Shown here: positions 61,866-64,000 of the stretch, in pieces
How positions within the stretch are numbered: the stretch's first letter is position 1
How the letters are laid out: every line of letters begins with the position of its first letter
Origin: Aeromicrobium fastidiosum
GTDB lineage: Bacteria > Actinomycetota > Actinomycetes > Propionibacteriales > Nocardioidaceae
Assembly: GCF_017876595.1 (NCBI RefSeq)
Contig: NZ_JAGIOG010000001.1
Span: 1,736,001 to 1,800,000, forward strand
DNA: 64,000 nt
Reading direction: 5' to 3'
Position numbers and translations under genes: made by a program
The notes under the pieces: generated by a model
The model's input: the letters and a program-made list of their open reading frames with translations, nothing else
Database searches by the model: none
What the model was told of the DNA's origin: nothing

Positions 61866-62522
61866 ATGACAGCTCCGGTGGTGCTCGTGGTCGCGGCAGG
61901 TCCGGGCGTCAGCGGTTCGGTGGCACGGCTGCTGGCCGCCGACGGCTACCGCGTCGGGCTGCTCGGATCGGACGCCGAGGCGGTCGACGAGCTGGCGGCC
62001 AGCATCTCGGACGACCCCGATGTCGTCCGCCGGGCCGTCGTCGACGCCACGGACGTCGCGGGGTTGACGGGGGAGCTCACCCAGATGGCCCGGGCGTTCG
62101 GACGCGTCGACGTCCTGCACTTCAACCCCAGCGCCTATCGCGGCAAGAACCCGCTCGAGGTGACGGTCGACGAGCTGCTGGCCGACGTCGCGGTGGGCGT
62201 CGGGGCGCTGCTGACCTCGGTGCAGGCCGTCCGCCCCTTCATGTCCGCGGGCGGTCGCATCACCGTGACGGGCAGCGTGGCCGCCGACCGGCCGTCCCCC
62301 GACGCGGCCACTCTCGGGGTGCAGAAGGCTGGCGTGCGCAATCTCGTCACGAGTCTCGACGCGCACCTGCGGGGCGACGGCATCCGGGCGGTGTCGGTGA
62401 CCGTCCGCGGTGCCCTTGCGCGCGAGGGCGCGTTCACGCCCGACCGGGTCGCGGCGGCGATCGTCGCCGCGGCGCGGCAGGACGAGGCCGGCTGGCGCAC
62501 CGAGGTTCCGTACGACGGCTGA
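61866..62522 (+). CDS. SDR-fold protein lacking the catalytic tyrosine
   Basis: 218 residues. Rossmann start VVLVVAAGPGVSGSVARLLAADGYRVGLLG (about 5-34) and RITVTGSVAAD give the SDR fold, but the Tyr-x3-Lys region reads ATLGVQKAGVRNLV, with Leu in place of Tyr while Lys remains. VLHFNPSAYRGK replaces the usual Asn-Asn-Ala-Gly. It may bind NAD(P) without classical reductase activity. Confidence 0.75.
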   Translation: MTAPVVLVVAAGPGVSGSVARLLAADGYRVGLLGSDAEAVDELAASISDDPDVVRRAVVDATDVAGLTGELTQMARAFGRVDVLHFNPSAYRGKNPLEVTVDELLADVAVGVGALLTSVQAVRPFMSAGGRITVTGSVAADRPSPDAATLGVQKAGVRNLVTSLDAHLRGDGIRAVSVTVRGALAREGAFTPDRVAAAIVAAARQDEAGWRTEVPYDG

Positions 62523-62532
62523 TGCCGCTGTG

Positions 62533-63441
62533 TCAGGCTCGCGGAGCGAGGACGTGCCGGCGGACGAAGTCGAGCTGGTCGGCCACGACGATGTCGAACC
62601 ACGGGTCGAGGTAGATCGCGAAGTGGCCCGTGTCGTAGAGCTTGACCTCGGCGCTCCGCACCCGCGCGAGCTGCCGCCGGGCCGTGCGGGCCGGGGCGAC
62701 CGAGTCGCGCAGGCAGATCGCGGCGAAGATCGGCATCGTGGCCCGGCGCACGGCCCGTCCGGGCCGGTAGCGCGCGATCAGCAGGCCGATGCGGGCCGCG
62801 ACGGCGTTGACGAAGCGTCCTTCGGCCTCGGGCGGCACGAGCGCCAGGAAGCCGGGCAGGGCGTCGTCGGCCGTCATGAGGGCACCGGATCGCGAGGGGC
62901 CGGCGGTCGGCACCATGACGGGTGCCCGTCCCAGCCGCGAGCCGATGAGGTCGGCGGCCGCCCGCCACCCCACCCGCAGCGCGCTGAGCGGGTGCATCGT
63001 GACGGAGGAGGCGATGCCGTCGGTGAAGGGGCACTGGGCGATCGCTGCCACGACGCCGTCGGGTGGCACCGCCGCGAGGCTGAGCGCGTGGCCGCCGCCG
63101 AAGGACGTGCCCCAGACGACGACCCGTGCGGGGTCGACGCCCGGCTGCTGGCGGGCGAACCGGATCGCCGCGTGCCAGTCGTCCAGCTGTGCCGCGACGT
63201 CGATGACCTGCCGGGGCGTGCCGCCGCTGGCCCCGAACGACCGGTAGTCGAAGGCCAGGGCCGCGAAGCCCTGCGACTGGAACACGCGGGCGTAGCGGTC
63301 GAGGCCCATCTCCTTGACCGATCCGAGGCCGATGCCCAGCACGACGACCGGTGCGAGGGCGTCGCCGGTGCCCTCGGCGGGGTAGAACCAGCCCGCGCAG
63401 GGCGTGTCCGCCGAGGTGAAGGTGACGTCGACTCTGGTCAT
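62533..63441 (-). CDS. Alpha/beta hydrolase (peptidase S15 / dienelactone-like)
   Basis: 302 residues. VVVLGIGLGSVKEMGLDRYARVFQSQGFAALAFDYRSFGASGG, the nucleophile elbow VVVWGTSFGGGHALSLA (Ser near residue 112), and the catalytic His in YDTGHFAIYLDPWF near the C-terminus. A small inserted cap follows the nucleophile. Family members are serine esterases or acylpeptidases; the substrate is unknown. ATG 63441. It converges with the SDR-like gene. Confidence 0.87.
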   Translation of the reverse strand: MTRVDVTFTSADTPCAGWFYPAEGTGDALAPVVVLGIGLGSVKEMGLDRYARVFQSQGFAALAFDYRSFGASGGTPRQVIDVAAQLDDWHAAIRFARQQPGVDPARVVVWGTSFGGGHALSLAAVPPDGVVAAIAQCPFTDGIASSVTMHPLSALRVGWRAAADLIGSRLGRAPVMVPTAGPSRSGALMTADDALPGFLALVPPEAEGRFVNAVAARIGLLIARYRPGRAVRRATMPIFAAICLRDSVAPARTARRQLARVRSAEVKLYDTGHFAIYLDPWFDIVVADQLDFVRRHVLAPRA

Positions 63442-63546
63442 GGGAGGGTCCGATCGGGAGTGGGGACGCCGGCGGGCGGTGGGACGGGGCGCGCCGGCTG
63501 ACGCAAGGGTAGTGCCGGTCCCGGTGCGGCGTCCCGCCCGACTGCC

Positions 63547-63552
63547 TACCGT
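63547..63552 (+). promoter_or_regulatory. -10 box of the UbiA-family gene, leaderless spacing
   Basis: TACCGT ends 6 nt before ATG 63559. Confidence 0.45.
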
Positions 63553-63558
63553 GAGGGG

Positions 63559-64000
63559 ATGACCCACGGCCGACGTGCGACCGCCCTCGCGTCGGCCCTC
63601 GCCCGCACCAGCCATCCCGGCCCCGCCGTGGCCGTGACGCTGGCCGCGACGCTGCTGGCCGTCACGTGGGGTGCCACCGCCGGCACGGCGCTGCTGGTCG
63701 CCGCGGCGGCGCTCGCGGGCCAGCTCACGGTCGGCTGGTCGAACGATCTCGTCGACCGCGATCGTGACCGCCGGGTCGGGCGGCGCGACAAGCCACTGGC
63801 GACGGGCGAGGTGTCGGCGTCCACGGTGTGGGTCGCGACGGCCGTGGCGGTCGTCGTCGCGGTGACGGCCTCGCTCGCGCTCGGAGCGCACGCCGGGGTG
63901 CTGCACCTGGCACTGGTCGCGACGGGATGGGCGTACAACCTGGGTCTCAAGCGCACCGTGCTGTCGTGGCTGCCCTACGCGGTCTGCTTCGGCGGCCTGC
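63559..64000 (+). CDS. UbiA-family prenyltransferase (5' part)
   Basis: The first 147 codons of a gene cut by the right edge. Four hydrophobic segments and the prenyl-binding motif WSNDLVDRDRDRRVGRRDKPLATGEV (about 64-89) identify the UbiA superfamily. It is distinct from menA (NDxxDxxxD context differs), so it probably acts on another acceptor or is a homologue of unknown role. The ATG follows a TACCGT box by 6 nt. Confidence 0.8.
   Translation, partial: MTHGRRATALASALARTSHPGPAVAVTLAATLLAVTWGATAGTALLVAAAALAGQLTVGWSNDLVDRDRDRRVGRRDKPLATGEVSASTVWVATAVAVVVAVTASLALGAHAGVLHLALVATGWAYNLGLKRTVLSWLPYAVCFGGL

Noticed and set aside
1-64000. Insertion sequences, prophage, CRISPR arrays, riboswitches, rRNA
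   Set aside because: No transposase, integrase, spaced CRISPR repeats, known riboswitch core or rRNA segment was recognised on either strand; the palindromic repeats above lack transposase genes.

Overview
The window is one contig of very GC-rich DNA packed with genes. It has GTG/ATG starts, ATGA/GTGA overlaps, many apparently leaderless promoters, a menaquinone pathway and a 14-gene complex I operon. This points to an actinobacterium; my best guess is Nocardioidaceae (Aeromicrobium/Nocardioides-like), which is inference from gene content, not a measured placement. No rRNA, insertion sequence, phage or CRISPR array is visible. There is one tRNA (Tyr).

1-18.4 kb: the end of an ABC-2 permease, small membrane proteins and a Cds1-like PLP enzyme, then a menaquinone block (menA, menE, menC, menD, menF, menG) interspersed with a phosphoesterase, a small HTH protein, an alcohol/aldehyde oxidation pair (GMC oxidoreductase + ALDH), a LAL/LuxR regulator, an SGNH hydrolase and a hypothetical protein. 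menB and menH are not in the window.

18.4-35.4 kb: complete nuoA-N complex I followed by a polyprenyl diphosphate synthase, probably one transcript, with two CRP/GlxR-type sites upstream of nuoA. Menaquinone genes and the enzyme that reduces menaquinone therefore sit side by side. 35.5-40 kb: a cell-surface polysaccharide-like module: a GT2 synthase, a membrane-spanning beta-helix protein with a cytoplasmic helix-turn-helix-like tail, and a divergent beta-helix lipoprotein. 40-43.4 kb: RarD, a methyltransferase, an SDR behind a MerR-type promoter, and a TIGR02206 membrane protein.

43.5-52 kb: a second, partial nuo cluster (A,B,C,H,I,J,K,L,M,N; no D,E,F,G) with its Fe-S and proton-channel residues intact. 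52-60.8 kb: a ROK-regulated locus (carboxylesterase, ROK repressor, sugar ABC importer, acyl-CoA ligase, secreted endoglycoceramidase-like GH5) that reads as glycolipid scavenging; matching operators overlap the -35 boxes of both flanking promoters. 60.8-64 kb: YajQ, tRNA-Tyr, an SDR lacking its catalytic Tyr, an alpha/beta hydrolase and a truncated UbiA-family gene.

The most unusual structure is a 132-nt double-hairpin element present once in each nuo cluster (22498-22629 and 45972-46103). Each copy holds four copies of a 19-nt motif with identical 39/35/39 spacing. A second short repeat (core TTTCGACAGGCTCA) lies inside nuoF, nuoG, nuoC2 and nuoI2 and appears to supply ribosome binding sites. 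Several other intergenic palindromes are reported.
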